Positions 9,531-19,540 of a DNA stretch of 64,000 nt are shown piece by piece. A program made the position numbers and the translations under genes. Within the stretch, counting starts at the first letter, position 1; every line of letters starts with the position of its first letter. The notes under the pieces were generated by a model. The model did not search any database, was not told the origin of the DNA, and saw only the letters and a list, made by a program, of their open reading frames with translations. The stretch comes from Tillus elongatus (taxonomy: Eukaryota; Arthropoda; Insecta; Coleoptera; Cleridae): positions 29,448,739 through 29,512,738 of the forward strand of contig OZ023267.1 in assembly GCA_964006375.1 (NCBI GenBank). Direction: 5' to 3'.

Positions 9531-9617
9531 CTAATCATAGGAAGACGATCCACGATCATTATTAATTTTGACAGTTGGTTTTGTGGAAGATGTTCCTGTG
9601 ATTAGTCGCAAAACTTT

Positions 9618-10025
9618 CAGTGACACAAGGGTGCAAACGAGCGTCTCGCGACAGTCATTAACATGGCTGCGACTCATTAGTTTTTGTCTGTTTTATGAAA
9701 TAAAAGACCTGTCTGAGGTGCTATATAAGCACAAACCTGCCCTCACATCAGTTTGTCTAATTAAAAACTAAAAGAAGAAAAAAAAAGGGGGAAGGAAAAG
9801 TACACATTATGCGCACATGACATATGGCAGGGTTGGTTTTCCCTTCATTTAGCTTTTAATTGGCCAAACAGTAGTCAGGGCGGGTGAGGCAGGATTATGA
9901 ATAAAGAGCAGCTCAGGCAGCTCTTTTATTTTGTAAAACGGCAAAAAAACTGATGAGTTACAGCCATGTTACTGTCGCGAGACGCCCGTGTGCGCAAATT
10001 GCTCGCCGCCAGCGCCATCTTCTGT
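9618..10025. repeat. Fold-back element (about 150-bp inverted arms)
   Basis: The left arm (about 9618-9770) contains 'gcgtctcgcgacagtcatta', 'acatggctgcgactcatta' and 'ctgtctgaggtgctatata'. The right arm (about 9865-10025) is its imperfect reverse complement ('gatgagttacagccatgtta', 'ctgtcgcgagacgcccgtg'). A spacer of about 90 bp separates them. No coding region is visible. The CpG-containing tips stand out against the AT-rich surroundings. It is most likely a non-autonomous DNA transposon of the fold-back/MITE kind. Exact ends and target duplication are not clear. Confidence 0.6.
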
Positions 10026-10491
10026 CGCGAGCGCAAACTATATGTATTTTGTAACCTAATAACCCTGAGTTTGAAAGTCGAATTTATATACTCACTTATT
10101 GCAATGTTTGATATTTTTTTCTGCGATATTAGACAACTTTAAAGGAACATACCAGGAGTGTCAGACTCATAATCATACGAACTTTCGAAATACACAATTA
10201 AAAAAAATGTGTTATGCATTAACAGCAATTTTATCAGGCAGTAATATTTTTATATTACATAACAGCCAATTTAGCGTAGATTAATATAAGATCATTATCT
10301 GAAGACAAAAACTGAACAGACCTCAAACTTTGATGTTGTAACTTATGCCCATTTAAATAAATTTACTAAAAGACTTACGATTATAGCAAACTTTTGTACA
10401 CAAAGTATGTTTTACTATTTTTACAAGGCTTAAATTAATACCAAGTCCGACAATTTAATTCGCTGAACTTCACTTATAAAAATTTTCTAAT

Positions 10492-10752
10492 TTAGTCTTT
10501 ACTTTTAAGGTCATACTCATAACACCAACACTGATCCTTCCTTGGGTGATAAAATACAATGTTTTTCTGTATCAGAATCTCTCTATAGAATGTTTTGCGA
10601 ACTGGTTTAATTTTTGTGACACTGCAAAATTCTGGATACAATGAGTACATTTTTTCCTTATTTAAAATGCTTTCTAAGTATTGTTTCTTAGAATCTCTCC
10701 TACACCAATGGGGTGAAACTGTCGGAAATGAGTTTACATGCTCTTCTGTCAA
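10492..10752 (-). pseudogene. Unclassified transposon-like ORF fragment
   Basis: An 86-codon open stretch that abuts the broken end of the LINE at 10754. It reads HVNSFPTVSPHWCRRDSKK and later FYHPRKDQCWCYEY. Cys/His spacing and the phrase RKDQC resemble an uncharacterised, repetitive protein family common in insect genomes. That recognition is from memory and weak. The segment has no start codon of its own, is cut at both ends and has no splice sites joining it to HSL, so it is read as a transposon fragment, not an exon. Confidence 0.35.
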
Positions 10753-10753
10753 T

Positions 10754-11959
10754 CTAAATTTTAACTTTTCTACGCGAATACAAACTGGGTATGCCAGTTT
10801 GCATCAGCAATTGGCCATGATCACATCCTCTCTGTGGGTAGGTGCCAGATGCCCTATATACAAGGTGTTTTAAAAACTTACGCTGAACATCTTCCAGAGC
10901 ACCAATATGAACACTATAAAAGGGATCAAAAACCAAGCTAAAATATTCAAGCCTCGATCGAATATAGGCAAAATAAAGAATTTTCAAGCCATCCAAATTG
11001 GAAAATGATCTGCTATTCCTCATAATGAAACCCATCAACTTCAAACAGGATGCTGTGATTGTTTGAATATGTCCAGTGAAACTGAAATGTTCATCATATA
11101 AAATGCCAAGATCCTTGTGCATTTCAGTCCTAGCCAATGGTACACCACCCACTTTGTAGGGAAAAGCTATACGGCTGGTTTTTCTAGTGTATGTCATCAC
11201 TTTGCATTTCGAGACATTTAATTCAAGTTTGTTCTCAACACACCACAGCTGCAAGTTGTCAAGGTTCACCTGGAGTCTTGAACAGTCACCAATATCGTGA
11301 ACACTCGAGTATAATTTGAGATCATCAGCAAATAATAGCTGATTACCAGAAGTTACAGAGCTTATGTCGTTGATAAATAACAAAAAGAGGAGCGGGCCAA
11401 GATTGGAACCCTGTGAAACGCCGGAGCCAGCAGTGAAGGGTTCAGACTTAAATCCATTATAAAAAACATATTGCACACAGTTAGTCAAGTAGGATCCAAA
11501 GAATGCTATCAGCCGTCCATCAAGGCCCGCCAAATTCAGCTTGTACAAAAATGTTGAGTGGTCAACACGATCCAACGCTTTGGAGAAGTCTGTATAAATG
11601 ACATCCACCTGACCCCGTCGATCCAAAGCTTCACTTACATACTGTGTGAACAAGGATACATTCGTTAGTGTTAAGTGCCCCTCCATAAACCCATGCTGGT
11701 ATTGTGACAAGCGACACTTCACGGCAGGATAGATACAACCATACAGAACTGCCTCAAAAATTTTAGCAAAATTACATAGGATAGCTATAGGCCTATAGTT
11801 GCTGACCTTCGAACGGTCTCCAGACTTAAAAACAGGACAGATCCGAGCAACCTTCCAAACCTCAGGGAAGCAATGTGTGCGCAGCGACAGGTTAAATAGG
11901 GTTCTAAGAGGTTTGAGAAAAGCATGCGCACAGTCCTTAATCAAGAAGGATGGCACCAA
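10754..11959 (-). CDS. Jockey LINE reverse transcriptase fragment
   Basis: 401 open codons of ORF2. RT motifs in order: NYRPIAILCNFAKIFE (motif 1-2), YQHGFMEGHLTLTNV, VIYTDFSKALDRVDH (first catalytic Asp), SGVSQGSNLGPLLFLLFIND, LLFADDLKLYSS (catalytic FADD) and CKVMTYTRKT. They are followed by the thumb-like region with SRLEYFSLVFDPFYSVHI. The upstream linker (11960-12228) continues in a shifted frame. RT copies the LINE RNA at the nicked target. The product lacks the endonuclease and the C-terminus, so it is inactive; the open frame points to modest age. Confidence 0.8.
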   Translation of the reverse strand: MVPSFLIKDCAHAFLKPLRTLFNLSLRTHCFPEVWKVARICPVFKSGDRSKVSNYRPIAILCNFAKIFEAVLYGCIYPAVKCRLSQYQHGFMEGHLTLTNVSLFTQYVSEALDRRGQVDVIYTDFSKALDRVDHSTFLYKLNLAGLDGRLIAFFGSYLTNCVQYVFYNGFKSEPFTAGSGVSQGSNLGPLLFLLFINDISSVTSGNQLLFADDLKLYSSVHDIGDCSRLQVNLDNLQLWCVENKLELNVSKCKVMTYTRKTSRIAFPYKVGGVPLARTEMHKDLGILYDEHFSFTGHIQTITASCLKLMGFIMRNSRSFSNLDGLKILYFAYIRSRLEYFSLVFDPFYSVHIGALEDVQRKFLKHLVYRASGTYPQRGCDHGQLLMQTGIPSLYSRRKVKI

Positions 11960-12228
11960 ATCTGGTCCAGCAGTAAAATTGTTTGTGGCTTATTATAAAA
12001 CCATGCGATTTTCGTCAGACACAGTACTTGGAATGTTACTTGCTCGCCTCTTTTCCTGTATGTGAGACCAAAATCTAGAGGGATCAACCTTAAGAGACTC
12101 TTCAGTTCCATGGACATACTCAGCATATGGCTCTCTTAGCTTGTTTTTAACTATAGATCTTAGAAGACTATACTCTGCATGATCACTGTCACGTTTATGT
12201 CTCCTATATCTTGCATAGTACCTCTCCT
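10754..12228 (-). mobile_element. Jockey-type LINE, family A, copy 1 (both ends truncated)
   Basis: On the minus strand the copy starts in the linker between endonuclease and RT (about 12228) and stops at about 10766 in the middle of the ORF2 C-terminus. A second copy, at 63262-64000, continues there for another 80 codons and ends in a (TAAA)n tail. This copy has therefore lost its 3' end, which is unusual because LINE insertions are primed at the 3' end. The two copies agree at roughly 95% of positions by eye over 10766-11040. Confidence 0.8.
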
Positions 12229-12757
12229 TATTTTTTTATTACCCAGTTTAGTGTCTAGTGTGAATGAGTCTTAGCTTGAGATGAGTATGAGTCCTAGTTT
12301 TGTCCTCTTTTTTTGAAATGGAGATGTCCTAGTTTGTCCTAGTTTTTAAATGTGCTTGTCCTAGCCTAAGCTTTTTTGGTCTGGCAACCCTAAGTCTATA
12401 CGCCCTTCTGATATGTTATGCAGCGCAGCTGAAAGTATATGATACGTCCAAAAACCATTTTTTTAAAATTTGGCTCATATGCCCTATGTTACGAAGCCCT
12501 CGATATGTTTTGATAATTTTACAAAGTGTAAACGAACTTTTTTTAAAATTTTTGTCGCCGATGCGATACTTAAACACGTTTCACGTAATATGAACTATCA
12601 AAAATCCAACTTAGCTCCATAGATTTTTTCAAGTTTTTAATTTAATCCATTAGTTTGAATTTCCTATCTCAGTGGGTGGTTTTATGCATCATCCCAAACG
12701 GTATGATTATTTTAGTAGGTAAAAGTGATTCATTAATTGCTGGTAAGTACTTAACCA
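12229..12757. other. HSL intron sequence with short repeats
   Basis: 12240-12390 has several spaced copies of 'tcctag' and ends in 'tggtctggcaaccctaag', a phrase often seen at the tip of hAT-like elements. 12410-12650 is AT-rich with no recognised feature. No exon-like open frame with splice sites was seen. Confidence 0.3.
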
Positions 12758-12804
12758 TTACTTTTGTAACATTTTAAAATAAAAGGAAATAAAACAGAAC
12801 TCAC

Positions 12805-13086
12805 CTATATGGGCAGTAGGGATGGGCACCTCAATATCCTTACCATCTACATTTATGTAAAGGGGTTCTGGAGGGATATTTATTACTTTACAGACGGCAA
12901 CACTTGGGGAGACAACTGAGGGCATGCTATTTAACAGCTCGTTCTCCGACAAGAACCAAAAAGATTTGCAAAAATCAACATCTGCGTACCTTGAAATATT
13001 TACTATCCGTCTGGCACGTTGTTCTGGGTCAGTCACATAACGTGTTGTTGTCATTACTGAATTTGTAGCTTTACTTATTAATGAAC
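12805..13086 (-). CDS. LIPE: Hormone-sensitive lipase, coding exon 4
   Basis: Acceptor is TTTCACACAG before 13086; donor is GTGAGT after 12805; phase 1 in and out. The 94-residue product includes YVTDPEQRARRIVNISRYADVDFCKSFWFL and ENELLNSMPSVVSPSVAV (shown here only as the family-diagnostic words DPE, RA and KSFW). These match the end of the N-terminal HSL domain, the region implicated in dimer and fatty-acid-binding-protein contacts in mammals. It ends at a Pro-rich PPEP segment and PTAHIG, corresponding to the linker before the catalytic domain. Splicing to exon 5 restores [11 protein letters not shown], the first beta strand of the hydrolase fold. Confidence 0.9.
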
Positions 13087-13294
13087 CTGTGTGAAATTAA
13101 AAAAAAGACGTAAAATCTGTGTAAAACTAAAAAATTTACTTATCATGCCCTCATAATTTAAAATGCATAGAAGGAAAAAATAATAAATGATGGTATCCTA
13201 ATTTAAAAAAAAAGTTTTATGTAATAAAACACCACATAAAAAAAAAAACAGCAGTTGGTGCATAAAACAAATAACAAACATAAGTGGACAAATT

Positions 13295-13385
13295 TACTAA
13301 CTACAGATGTTGAGACTTCTTCTCTGATTTCACAAGAAGAAGTATCTATATCTGTATTTAGTATGGAACGGGTTTACTAAGTAAT
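13295..13385. repeat. Repeat related to 1.76-1.83 kb
   Basis: 'ctaactacagatgttgagac' followed by 'ttcttctctgatttcacaa' resembles the sequence at 1765-1815 ('gagatttcttctctggcttcacaag') beside the hammerhead relic. It is probably a shorter, more decayed copy of the same dispersed element, lacking the ribozyme core. Confidence 0.35.
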
Positions 13386-13482
13386 GTCAAAAGTCCAACT
13401 TTTTCTTTAAAATAAATTAAAATATCAAAAATCTTACCAATATGGTTTAGGAAAATAAATTACTTTAAGCATTTATTTTTAC

Positions 13483-13561
13483 CTTGACTATAATATGCTT
13501 CTGAAAATATCGCCATGGACAAGGCAATGAACTGTAAGATATTCCTTAAAGATTCCGCATA
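13483..13561 (-). CDS. LIPE: Hormone-sensitive lipase, coding exon 3
   Basis: A short exon: acceptor TTTTTTTCAG before 13561, donor GTAAAA after 13483. It starts in phase 0 after FQ of exon 2 and leaves phase 1. It encodes YAESLKNILQFIALSMAIFSE followed by YYSQG, matching the helical segment after RCxGFQ in the N-terminal HSL domain. The intron upstream of this exon (13562-26347) is 12.8 kb long and holds the complete BEL retrotransposon and several DNA elements. Confidence 0.85.
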
Positions 13562-13701
13562 CTGAAAAAAAGATTTGTCATAAAAGAAACAATATATCAG
13601 CAATTGTTAAGAAACAATACCTTAACAGCAAGGCATTTTGTTTTTTATGAAAATCATTATTAATCGCTTCATATTCATACAAAATATTCAATATATGGCA
13701 C

Positions 13702-14152
13702 TGTTCGCTCCTCGTATAGTGTAAAAGCAGTGGAATTTATAATCTTTATTTTGCGATAAGAAGAACAGACCAGAATTCCACGAATCGTCAAGAAGAACAC
13801 AACTTAAGTAGTCAGCAACGAAAAACCGCGATATCATATAGTACCGCTACCTTAAAATTATATGTGTGTGTGATACAGTCAAACCAGCCTTAACAAATCC
13901 ATTAAACGCACCAGCAACCCAGGATAGCCTTTTCCGGGACACGCACGAGTTTCTGTGAGTCCAGTACTCGACAAGAGAAGAAATTCACAAAGGTAAGTGG
14001 CTTTTTGGTCATTCACGAGTTTGCATCAATTTCCACTGCTTTTGCCCCTTCTCTTTTCATTAAAAACGTTACTTAATTAACAAACGCAAATTACAGTCCA
14101 CTTTGTTCGTAATAGCCCGCTTAACGCCAATTTCTTCGCCCGCTCCAGCCCA
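13702..14152 (+). repeat. BEL 5' LTR
   Basis: 451 bp, TG...CA, preceded by GGCAC. Matches the right LTR at constant offset 5839. It contains the promoter and polyadenylation functions of the element; no convincing TATA box was picked out. Confidence 0.95.
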
Positions 14153-14157
14153 TTTCT

Positions 14158-14176
14158 TGGTCCTTCTCAGCCGGAT
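14158..14176 (+). promoter_or_regulatory. BEL primer-binding site, tRNA-Tyr-like
   Basis: Five bases after the left LTR comes TGGTCCTTCTCAGCCGGAT. The complement of the insect tRNA-Tyr 3' end reads TGGTCCTTC-GAGCCGGAT, so the site fits tRNA-Tyr except for a small difference of one or two bases in the middle. This is the start point of minus-strand DNA synthesis. The tRNA sequence is recalled, not checked. Confidence 0.6.
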
Positions 14177-14403
14177 AGTTTTTTTGTCTCGGAAATAATA
14201 CGCAAGTAAATTTGGCTATTCAACTTTGTTAATTTTGAAAATAACTAAAGCGCGCTGGTTTAGCTGTATTCAATTCAGATTTTAAATTAATTTCCCGCAA
14301 TTTTCATGTATATATCGCTAGAACCTTTATAATTATAGAATTTTTAAAAGTTATTTTCTTATCGCAAGAATCCGCCATTCAGTTAAATTTTGGATTTGGA
14401 TTT

Positions 14404-17400
14404 ATGGACGCTTATTTTGAAATTAAAGCCATTTGTTCTAGGTTATTCCCTGACAATAAAACAAATGTCCAGGAAATTCTAAATTCAAATACAGCTGGTC
14501 TTAATGAAGGTGCTAAAGCAAGGCTAGCTAAAATAGAAATTCCTAAATTTAGAGGTGACTATAAAACCTTTAACACTTTTATCGATTTATTCAATGCCTT
14601 AGTACAGGACTGTCCCGCATATTCCGACATTGAAAAGTTTCATTATCTAACTATATCAGTAGAAGGCCCGCCGTTATCTCTAATCAGATCTTTGCCTCTG
14701 ACCGCTGACAATTATCAGATAGCTTATAATACATTAGTCACTCGTTATTCTAACAAACGTCTGCGTGCCCAAGAGCACTGGCATGCTATAGATAGCATTT
14801 CGAAATTTAATTCTGATGACCACGTCAATATTCGCAATTCGCTAGACATTATTTCGGAAAATCTTTCTGCTTTAAACACTTTAGGCTTTCCTACAGACCA
14901 ATGGGACTTTGTTATGTTTATGTTGGTGTCAAAACGCCTTGACAGGAACATGTTGACGAAATTTGAGTTAGACCACGCTTCCACCGAGGTCCCTACATTT
15001 ACGCAATTGCTTGACTTTCTAAATAAATATTGTATCGCTGGTGATGCTATGGATCAGAAGTCATTCCTTTCGCACTCTCAAAAGAAATATTCTGACAAAT
15101 CGCAAGCTAGACCAACGCCTCGAACTTCCGCTTTTTTCGCTGATAATTTAAATTGTAAATCTATCTTACATACTTGTGTGTTTTGCAAAGATTCTTCGCA
15201 TTCTATTTATAATTGCTCCTCATTTTGTAATAAAACTCCAAAAGATCGCTATAATTTTGTTAAATCTTCTCGTCTTTGCCACAACTGTTTAAGTAGCCTA
15301 CATTATCTTAACAAATGCAAATCTACCAGGTCCTGTCGCAAGTGTGGTCAGCGTCATCATACGCTCTTGCATTTTGATAAAAGCTCCGCGCCTATTCCGT
15401 CGCCAGTGTGTAATAACCCTTCCAGATCTCCAGTTCCTTCCGCTCCGCTCGACCAAGAGCAGGTCTTTGCTGCTTCTGGGATTGTATCTAATCAAACCAC
15501 GGTCTTATTGGCCACTGCGCTGATTGAAGTTCTTGATAACCATGGAAATTATCAGATTATGAGATGCCTTTTGGATGGAGGTAGTATGATGTCTTTTATC
15601 TCGCAAAGGGCTTTTAAGCGTTTGGGGTTGCCTAAGCAAAACTGCATGTTTGCAATCAAAGGACTGGCATCTATGCAGACTTCTTCTCAGAGTGGTTGTG
15701 TAACGCTCACTGGAAGACCGGTTGGTCAAGATTCTTTCAATTTTACTGTCGACGCATTGATCTTGAACGCCATTTGTGATAATTTGCCAGCAACCGCTAT
15801 TTGCTCTTCCAATTGGTCTCACATTCGCAATTTAAAATTGGCTGATCGCCATTTTAATCGTCCAGGTCAGGTCGATATATTGTTAGGAGCCGACGTTTTT
15901 TCTAAAATCCTTTTAAATGGACGCATTTCCGGTGGGGAAGGTCAACCTGATGCCGTCAACACCGTCTTTGGTTATGTGCTCATGGGTAAGATTGGCAACA
16001 CAGTTCATTCTTCTGCTGTCTTTTCTTTCTTGTGCAGTAACTTTGAATCAAATCTCGATCGCACTCTTAGGGAATTTTGGGAAGTGGAAAGTGTTCCGAC
16101 TTCGTCGCATCACTCTAATGAAGATATTTTTTGTGAACATCATTTTAAGACTAAAATATCTCGCTCTCCTTCTGGCAAATATATCGTTTCGCTCCCATTT
16201 AAATCTGAGTCGCTGCCTATTTTTCCTGGCATTCGCGACCTCGCCGTCCAAAGATTTCTTTCCCTGGAACGCCGCCTTGCTAGAAACATGGACTTGTATA
16301 CCCAATATTCTGCTTTTATGAGAGAATATTTGGAACTAGGCCACATGAAACGTGTTTATGACAATAAAGATTCTCCCGACGCATATTATATTCCGCATCA
16401 TTGCATTTTGAAACCAAATAGCTTGTCTACTAAACTCAGGGTAGTTTTTAATGGTTCGGCGAAACTTCCCAACCAAAGCTCTCTTAACGATTGTCTACAT
16501 ACTGGACCAAAACTACAACAAGATATTGCCACAATTCTGTGTCACTTTCGCCTTCATAATTATGTCTTGTGTGCTGACATCAAAATGATGTATCGTAACA
16601 TTCTTGTCGACCAATCACAGCATGATTATCAAAGAATTGTTTGGAGGTTTGCTTCTGATGAACCTTTGGTGGACTATAACCTGGTTACGCTTGTATATGG
16701 ACTAACGCCATCCCCCTTTCTCGCGATACGCACTCTTCATCAGTTAGTGAATGACGAAGGGGGCTCTTACCCGCTAGCTTCTGCCGCCATTTTAAACGAC
16801 ACTTATGTTGATGATGTTGTAACCGGCTGCTCTTCTTATGAAGACGCAAAGCTTTTACAGTCAGAGCTGATCTCGCTTTTTGAACGAGGCGGCTTTGAGC
16901 TTAGAAAATGGTCTAGTAACTGTTCCGCATTACTTTCACATTTACCTCCGGAACATTTGTCGCAAAATCCGCTTATTTTTGGTTCACTGGCAAACGACAC
17001 TCCTTTAAAAATTCTCGGTCTGCAGTGGAGTCCCTCTGAGGATACATTCTTTTTCTCAGTCTCGCCGTTGGGGAAACCCTGTACGAAACGCAACATGCTC
17101 TCGGAACTGGCCAGAATCTTTGACCCGCTTGGATTTCTTTCGCCTATTACTATTTTTCAAAAGATTCTAATCCAGTCGCTGTGGACTTCTAAATTAGATT
17201 GGGACCAAACCCCGCCCTCGCATATTGTTGAGGCTTGGAACCGTTATCGAAATGAACTCGGTTTACTAAGCAATTTACGCATTCCTAGAAAAATCCTTCC
17301 ACCTCATTCTGGATGTGGTTATGAATTACATGGGTTCTGTGACTCTTCTGAAAAGGGTTACGCTGCCGTTGTTTATATACGATGCCTCCGCCCTGACAAA

Positions 17401-19329
17401 ACAGTTTTTGTTCAGTTTGTTTGCTCTAAAACCAAAGTCGCTCCGGTTAAGAAACTAACCATTCCTAGGCTAGAACTGTGTGGTGCAGTTTTGTTGGCGA
17501 AACTCCTATCGTTTCTTCTGAACGTTTATCAGACTCGCATGACTTTCGAAAGAATTTTTGCCTGGTCAGATTCGCAAATCGTCTTGAGTTGGATCAAATC
17601 TTCGCCTCATCGTTGGAAAACCTTTGTGGCAAATCGAGTTGCCTACATTCACGAAAGGGTTTCTTCTGAATTTTGGCATTATATAGATTCTGCTAATAAT
17701 CCCGCCGATATCGCCTCTCGAGGTGTTCATCCTTCTCAATTTCTCGCCCATGATATTTGGTTCAATGGTCCATCGCTACTATGTCGTTCTGAGCTGTCTG
17801 CCTGCTCCCCGTCTTCAGAGCTGCAGTCTGAAGAGGTCTCTGTTGAGGAAAGGACAGTTTCGCTTTTAACATTTACAGGTGAAGAAAATCTGCTTGATGA
17901 TTTGTTAGAAAATCATTCTTCTTTACATTACATACAGTCTATTTTGTCATACGTATTACGCTTCGCTTTTAATTCTAGACATTCTTCTATTGCGAAATTT
18001 GGACCGCTATCTCGGTTAGAGCTTCATGATGCTCTGACCCTTCTGGTCAAGCGCACTCAAGCGGTCTACTTTGAAAAGGAGTTATCTAGTAAAAAATTCC
18101 CTAAGTCCTGGAGAAAACTCGCCGTATTTCAAGACAGTACTGGTCTTTTGCGTGTAGGTGGTCGCTTGACTCACTCAAGTTTGTCTTATGAGCGAAAGCA
18201 TCCGCTCTTACTTCCACAAAAGTGCCGACTCACGGTGCTTTTAATTGAACAATACCATAAAAGGTATCTTCATATTGGCCCTCACACTCTTCACTTTTTG
18301 TTGTGTCAGAATTTTTGGATTTTGTCTGCAAGACGTGCCATAAACACTGTTATTTCGAAATGTATGCCATGTTGGAAAATAAAGCCTCAACCTTATCAGC
18401 CACCTATGGGTGACTTACCCCTTTCTCGAGTTTCGCAAGTCAAACCATTCTCGCATACTGGGGTAGATTTTGGTGGTCCATTCGCGATCACTATGAATCG
18501 ATACCGAGGTGCTAAAACCTCTAAGGCATATATTTGCCTCTTTGTGTGTTTCGCGACTAAGGCTATACATCTAGAACCTGCCTGTAGTCTTTCGACTGAC
18601 GCTTTTCTCGCTGCCCTCCAACGATTTATTGCTCGTCGTGGTCGATGTGATAATCTCTATAGTGATTGTGGTACAAATTTCGTTGGCTCCGCCAAGGAGC
18701 TTAAACGCATTTTTTCTGATGCAACTGCTAGGGAAGGAATCCATTGGCATTTCAACCCCCCTTCTGCCCCACATTTCGGTGGTCTTTGGGAATCTGGTAT
18801 CAAGAGTGTAAAATCTCATCTCTCTCGTGTTGTTGGCCAACAAATCCTATCGTACGAAGAATTCTACACTGTCCTGACGCTTATAGAATCTGTCTTGAAC
18901 TCCCGACCTTTAAATCCCATGAGTTCGGATATCGATGACATTCACGCTTTAACTCCTGGACACTTTCTTCATATGGAGCCAGTTTCTACGCTTCCAACTC
19001 CCGATTTGTCGTCTGTCCCCTTAACTCGTCTGTCAAGATGGCAACTTCTCCAACGTATGCACCATGATTTTTGGATTCGCTGGCACAAGGAGTACCTTCA
19101 CACCCTACAACAACGAAGCAAGTGGCTTGACGCTGGTGCTCTTCCTACTATTGGGGCGATGGTGGCCGTGAAAGCTGAAAAACTTCCGCCTTCTAAATGG
19201 CTACTAGGTCGTCTATTGTCTCTAATTCCTGGTCCTGATGGTGTCGTAAGAGTTGCTATTGTAAAGACCTCGAATGGTATCCTTCGTCGCCCTTTGGTGA
19301 AGTTGTGCCCGTTGCCAACTAATGACTAG
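14404..19329 (+). CDS. gag-pol: BEL/Pao Gag-Pol polyprotein
   Basis: One open frame of 1641 codons from the first ATG in frame. Order: capsid-like region with the BEL gag signature IEIPKFRGDYKTFNTF (about residue 45); CCHC knuckles CxxCx4Hx4C at about 258 and 290, plus a third Cys/His cluster; aspartic protease with LLDGGS (Asp about 391); Pao-type reverse transcriptase with TYVDDVV (first catalytic Asp about 803); RNase H with GFCDSS (Asp about 980), PRLELCGA and SDSQIVLSW; zinc-binding HHCC region (about 1285-1325); integrase with TGVDF (Asp 1355), YSDCGTNF (Asp 1421) and GGLWES (Glu 1463). All parts needed for reverse transcription and integration are present and uninterrupted, so the copy may be competent. 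No env-like frame follows. Confidence 0.95.
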   Translation: MDAYFEIKAICSRLFPDNKTNVQEILNSNTAGLNEGAKARLAKIEIPKFRGDYKTFNTFIDLFNALVQDCPAYSDIEKFHYLTISVEGPPLSLIRSLPLTADNYQIAYNTLVTRYSNKRLRAQEHWHAIDSISKFNSDDHVNIRNSLDIISENLSALNTLGFPTDQWDFVMFMLVSKRLDRNMLTKFELDHASTEVPTFTQLLDFLNKYCIAGDAMDQKSFLSHSQKKYSDKSQARPTPRTSAFFADNLNCKSILHTCVFCKDSSHSIYNCSSFCNKTPKDRYNFVKSSRLCHNCLSSLHYLNKCKSTRSCRKCGQRHHTLLHFDKSSAPIPSPVCNNPSRSPVPSAPLDQEQVFAASGIVSNQTTVLLATALIEVLDNHGNYQIMRCLLDGGSMMSFISQRAFKRLGLPKQNCMFAIKGLASMQTSSQSGCVTLTGRPVGQDSFNFTVDALILNAICDNLPATAICSSNWSHIRNLKLADRHFNRPGQVDILLGADVFSKILLNGRISGGEGQPDAVNTVFGYVLMGKIGNTVHSSAVFSFLCSNFESNLDRTLREFWEVESVPTSSHHSNEDIFCEHHFKTKISRSPSGKYIVSLPFKSESLPIFPGIRDLAVQRFLSLERRLARNMDLYTQYSAFMREYLELGHMKRVYDNKDSPDAYYIPHHCILKPNSLSTKLRVVFNGSAKLPNQSSLNDCLHTGPKLQQDIATILCHFRLHNYVLCADIKMMYRNILVDQSQHDYQRIVWRFASDEPLVDYNLVTLVYGLTPSPFLAIRTLHQLVNDEGGSYPLASAAILNDTYVDDVVTGCSSYEDAKLLQSELISLFERGGFELRKWSSNCSALLSHLPPEHLSQNPLIFGSLANDTPLKILGLQWSPSEDTFFFSVSPLGKPCTKRNMLSELARIFDPLGFLSPITIFQKILIQSLWTSKLDWDQTPPSHIVEAWNRYRNELGLLSNLRIPRKILPPHSGCGYELHGFCDSSEKGYAAVVYIRCLRPDKTVFVQFVCSKTKVAPVKKLTIPRLELCGAVLLAKLLSFLLNVYQTRMTFERIFAWSDSQIVLSWIKSSPHRWKTFVANRVAYIHERVSSEFWHYIDSANNPADIASRGVHPSQFLAHDIWFNGPSLLCRSELSACSPSSELQSEEVSVEERTVSLLTFTGEENLLDDLLENHSSLHYIQSILSYVLRFAFNSRHSSIAKFGPLSRLELHDALTLLVKRTQAVYFEKELSSKKFPKSWRKLAVFQDSTGLLRVGGRLTHSSLSYERKHPLLLPQKCRLTVLLIEQYHKRYLHIGPHTLHFLLCQNFWILSARRAINTVISKCMPCWKIKPQPYQPPMGDLPLSRVSQVKPFSHTGVDFGGPFAITMNRYRGAKTSKAYICLFVCFATKAIHLEPACSLSTDAFLAALQRFIARRGRCDNLYSDCGTNFVGSAKELKRIFSDATAREGIHWHFNPPSAPHFGGLWESGIKSVKSHLSRVVGQQILSYEEFYTVLTLIESVLNSRPLNPMSSDIDDIHALTPGHFLHMEPVSTLPTPDLSSVPLTRLSRWQLLQRMHHDFWIRWHKEYLHTLQQRSKWLDAGALPTIGAMVAVKAEKLPPSKWLLGRLLSLIPGPDGVVRVAIVKTSNGILRRPLVKLCPLPTND

Positions 19330-19528
19330 TAGTAGTAGTATTTGTTTCTAATTTAATTTAATTTTTTATTTTAAGTCTTTTTATTGTTTTGTGGATTCTT
19401 GCTAACCGGGATAATCATTTATTTTGTTTCTTGTTCTCTTTTTTCTTATCCGCCGCATGTTATCGCTTCTCCTTCGCGTTAATGATTTTTGTTGTGTAGA
19501 AAAATGTCTTGCTTATAGCAGCCATTTT

Positions 19529-19540
19529 GGCCGGGCGGGA
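19529..19540 (+). promoter_or_regulatory. BEL polypurine tract
   Basis: GGCCGGGCGGGA ends immediately before the right LTR. The purine stretch GGGCGGGA is the expected RNase H-resistant primer for plus-strand synthesis. It is short and interrupted, but position and composition fit. Confidence 0.55.
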
